The translations under genes were made by a program, and so were the position numbers. 64,000 nucleotides of DNA from Aestuariivirga litoralis (GTDB taxonomy: Bacteria > Pseudomonadota > Alphaproteobacteria > Rhizobiales > Aestuariivirgaceae), in assembly GCF_003234965.1 (NCBI RefSeq), contig NZ_QKVK01000001.1, positions 763,937 through 827,936 of the forward strand, given 5' to 3'. Shown here one piece after another: positions 62,308 through 64,000 of this stretch; position 1 is the first letter of the stretch; every line of letters begins with the position of its first letter. The notes under the pieces are model-generated. The model made no database searches and was not told the origin of the DNA. It saw only the letters and a list, made by a program, of their open reading frames with translations.

Positions 62308-63456
62308 ATGCCAAAGATCCTCAAGCCCAATGTTCTGAAGCCAACGCGCCGCGACGTGCTGAAATACGGCGCCGCCGCGGCCACCACCGCACTCTGCACA
62401 CCCTATGTGAGCCGCGCCTGGGCCGACACTGTCGAGCTCAACATGCTCGCCTGGTACGGCCATGGCGAGCCCGACGTGGTGGGCGAGTTCGAAGCCGCCA
62501 ACAACGTGAAGTTCAAGCCCAAGTATTACGCGGGCGGCGACAACATGATGGCGCTCATCTCGCAATCGCCCCCCGGCACCTATGACGTCATCCTGTCGGA
62601 CGCGGAGTTCGTGCAGCAGCTCAATGCGGCTGGCTACATCGAGGAGCTGAACCCGGCGGATTATCCCTTCGACGACATGCTCTATGCCGACTTCAAGCAG
62701 TTCCCCGGCCACTGGAAGGACGGCAAGCTCTATTCCATGATGGTGCGCTTCGGCCACCTCGGGGTGAGCTACAACACCACCGCCATCTCGGACGAGGAGG
62801 CGCAGAGCTACAAGGTGTTCTGGAAGCCGGAGATCAAGGGCAAGCTCGGCCACTTCGACTGGCACCTGCCGAACCTCGGCCAGATGAGCCTCACCAACGG
62901 CAACGGCGCAAAGCTGTGGGACCAGGACGAGGCCGGCTGGGACAAGATCAAGGAAACCACCATGTCGCTCAGGCCGCAGGTCGGCGGCTTCTTCGATTAC
63001 GGCGGCACCTTCAACGGCCTCAAGAACAACGAGATGATGGCCATGGCCGGCATCGGCGACTGGATCACCGGCGTGCTGGAGCGTGACGGCGCCCCGGTGA
63101 AGTCGGTCGTCCCCAAGGAAGGCGGCATCCAGTTCACCGAGTCCTGGTCGATCGGCAAGGGCACCCAGAAGGCCGACATGGCCAAGAAATTCATCCAGTA
63201 CATGATGTCGCCCGATGGCCAGGTGCACTCGGCCCGCATGCTGGCCTATCCGGCCTTCTGCGTCACCAAGGGCGGCCGCGCCAAGCTCAACCAGGTGGAC
63301 CCCAAGGAGGCCCAGCGCACCGGCCAGGTCGACGGCATGCCGAACGACCCGATCACGCTGATCAAGGATGGCCGCATCCACTACCGCAACATCCCGCAGC
63401 AGCAGAGCCTCGAGGACTGGAACGAGTTCTGGCAGGAATACAAGAACGCGTCGTAA
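62308..63456 (+). CDS. Tat-exported ABC substrate-binding protein (polyamine type)
   Basis: A 382-residue binding protein of the spermidine/putrescine class. The signal has a twin-arginine motif TRRDVLKYGAAAA and cleavage near AWA, so it should be exported folded. LNMLAWYGHGEPDVVGEFEAANNVKF and YDVILSDAEFVQQLNAAGYIEEL match PotD-like proteins. MPKIL at 62308 has AGGGAG upstream. No ATPase or permease follows directly: the 131-bp repeat array begins 8 bp after the stop. The partners may lie beyond the window. Confidence 0.9.
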   Translation: MPKILKPNVLKPTRRDVLKYGAAAATTALCTPYVSRAWADTVELNMLAWYGHGEPDVVGEFEAANNVKFKPKYYAGGDNMMALISQSPPGTYDVILSDAEFVQQLNAAGYIEELNPADYPFDDMLYADFKQFPGHWKDGKLYSMMVRFGHLGVSYNTTAISDEEAQSYKVFWKPEIKGKLGHFDWHLPNLGQMSLTNGNGAKLWDQDEAGWDKIKETTMSLRPQVGGFFDYGGTFNGLKNNEMMAMAGIGDWITGVLERDGAPVKSVVPKEGGIQFTESWSIGKGTQKADMAKKFIQYMMSPDGQVHSARMLAYPAFCVTKGGRAKLNQVDPKEAQRTGQVDGMPNDPITLIKDGRIHYRNIPQQQSLEDWNEFWQEYKNAS

Positions 63457-63463
63457 CGCCTCC

Positions 63464-64000
63464 GCTCATCATGCCCGGGCTTGTCCCGGGCACCCTTTTC
63501 CCTTTCGACCCCGCAAAGGATGGCCGGGACACGCCCGGCCATGATGAAACTGGGAGAGGCCCGTTGATGCATTTTGATCTTCAAACCTCCCAGGGCTCAT
63601 CATGCCCGGGCTTGTCCCGGGCACCCTTTTCCCTTTCGACCCCGCAAAGGATGGCCGGAACACGCCCGGCCATGATGAAACAGGGAGAGGCCCGTTGATG
63701 CATTTTGATCTTCAAACCTCCCAGGGCTCATCATGCCCGGGCTTGTCCCGGGCACCCTTTTCCCTTTCGACCCCGCAAAGGATGGCCGGGACACGCCCGG
63801 CCATGATGAAACTGGGAGAGACCCGTTGATGCATTTTGATCTTCAAACCTCCCAGGGCTCATCATGCCCGGGCTTGTCCCGGGCACCCTTTTCCCTTTCG
63901 ACCCCGCAAAGGATGGCCGGGTCACGCCCGGCCATGATGAAAATGGGAGAGGCCCGTTGATGCATTTTGATCTTCAAACCTCCCAGGGCTCATCATGCCC
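63464..64000 (+). repeat. 131-bp tandem repeat array built on the two-hairpin element (runs off the window)
   Basis: Four complete units (63464, 63595, 63726, 63857) and 13 bases of a fifth at the edge, period exactly 131. Each unit begins with an 81-bp element bounded by near-perfect 15-bp inverted ends (TCATCATGCCCGGGC / GCCCGGCCATGATGA). Hairpin 1 pairs TGCCCGGG with CCCGGGCA around loop CTTGT. Hairpin 2 is ATGGCCGGG / CCCGGCCAT. A spacer follows whose ends CTGGGAG / CTCCCAG can pair in copies 1 and 3. Units differ by only one to three bases, so amplification is recent. Small ORFs inside are repeat artefacts. Confidence 0.95.

Noticed and set aside
63471..63960. Families of identical 64-75-codon ORFs on both strands (MPGLVPGTLFPF... 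type)
   Set aside because: They are frames read through the 131-bp repeats; the sequence is explained by hairpins, the frames exist on both strands, and there is no ribosome site.
63464..64000. CRISPR array
   Set aside because: The units are 131 bp and repeated in full with no unique spacers between them; no cas genes are present.

Overview
The window reads as a chromosomal segment of a high-GC alphaproteobacterium, most likely of the order Hyphomicrobiales (Rhizobiales). This is inferred from gene content: an aerobic-type CobS/CobT cobaltochelatase pair, a SUV3-like helicase next to a 7Fe-type ferredoxin and a CarD regulator, alphaproteobacterial-type shikimate genes, and short two-hairpin palindromic elements of a kind common in that order. 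Genus cannot be assigned from sequence alone. Coding density is high and many neighbours overlap by 1-14 bp, so translational coupling is common.

Layout. 0-17.2 kb is mostly housekeeping: the start of an exported multicopper oxidase (cut by the window edge), accA, xerD with a 47-residue membrane protein upstream, aroK-aroB-CorC-like protein, BolA and a J-domain protein, cobS-cobT, a hexapeptide acetyltransferase, rpmB, the helicase, an S4 RNA-binding protein, fdxA, a CarD protein with a long histone-like tail, and tRNA-Arg(CCT). 17.3-19.3 kb holds a GcvA-like LysR regulator and a serine acetyltransferase. 19.3-27.4 kb is an extracytosolic flavin/redox locus: a phytase-like secreted protein, ApbE, a fused PepSY-membrane/flavodoxin/FNR reductase, a DUF2271 protein with a flavinylation motif, a secreted Asp-rich protein, a small PepSY protein, and a divergent OmpR-type two-component system. 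Three TCAG-N7-TCAG sites lie in its intergenic regions. 27.4-32.2 kb carries a VIT-family transporter and a complete ABC importer. 32.2-36.4 kb is an arsenic operon (arsR-arsC-acr3-GAPDH-arsJ) for both arsenite and organoarsenical efflux.

36.4-40.1 kb encodes an LpxH-like phosphoesterase and two glycosyltransferases. 40.2-45.3 kb is a hoxFUYHW operon for a soluble NAD-coupled [NiFe] hydrogenase with its own endopeptidase but no hyp maturation genes in view. 45.2-48.6 kb is a membrane glycosyltransferase/GtrA/flavoprotein operon, followed by an AT-rich regulatory stretch and a small PilZ-like protein. 49.3-56.8 kb carries an AI-2E-family protein, a TPR protein and a complete RND efflux pump. 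56.9-59.6 kb is a patatin/acetoacetate decarboxylase/3-hydroxybutyrate dehydrogenase operon. 59.8-62.1 kb pairs a phosphoribosyltransferase with a TIM-barrel protein and a divergent LysR regulator. The window ends with a Tat-exported polyamine-type binding protein and at least four 131-bp tandem repeats, built around the same two-hairpin element seen singly at 6.0 and 10.1 kb.

The most novel-looking material is the redox locus, with its Asp-rich partner, an ApbE without a visible export signal and a candidate operator code, followed by the amplified palindromic element and a possible small RNA between fdxA and carD. Function calls rest on motifs and remembered family features; no database search was run.
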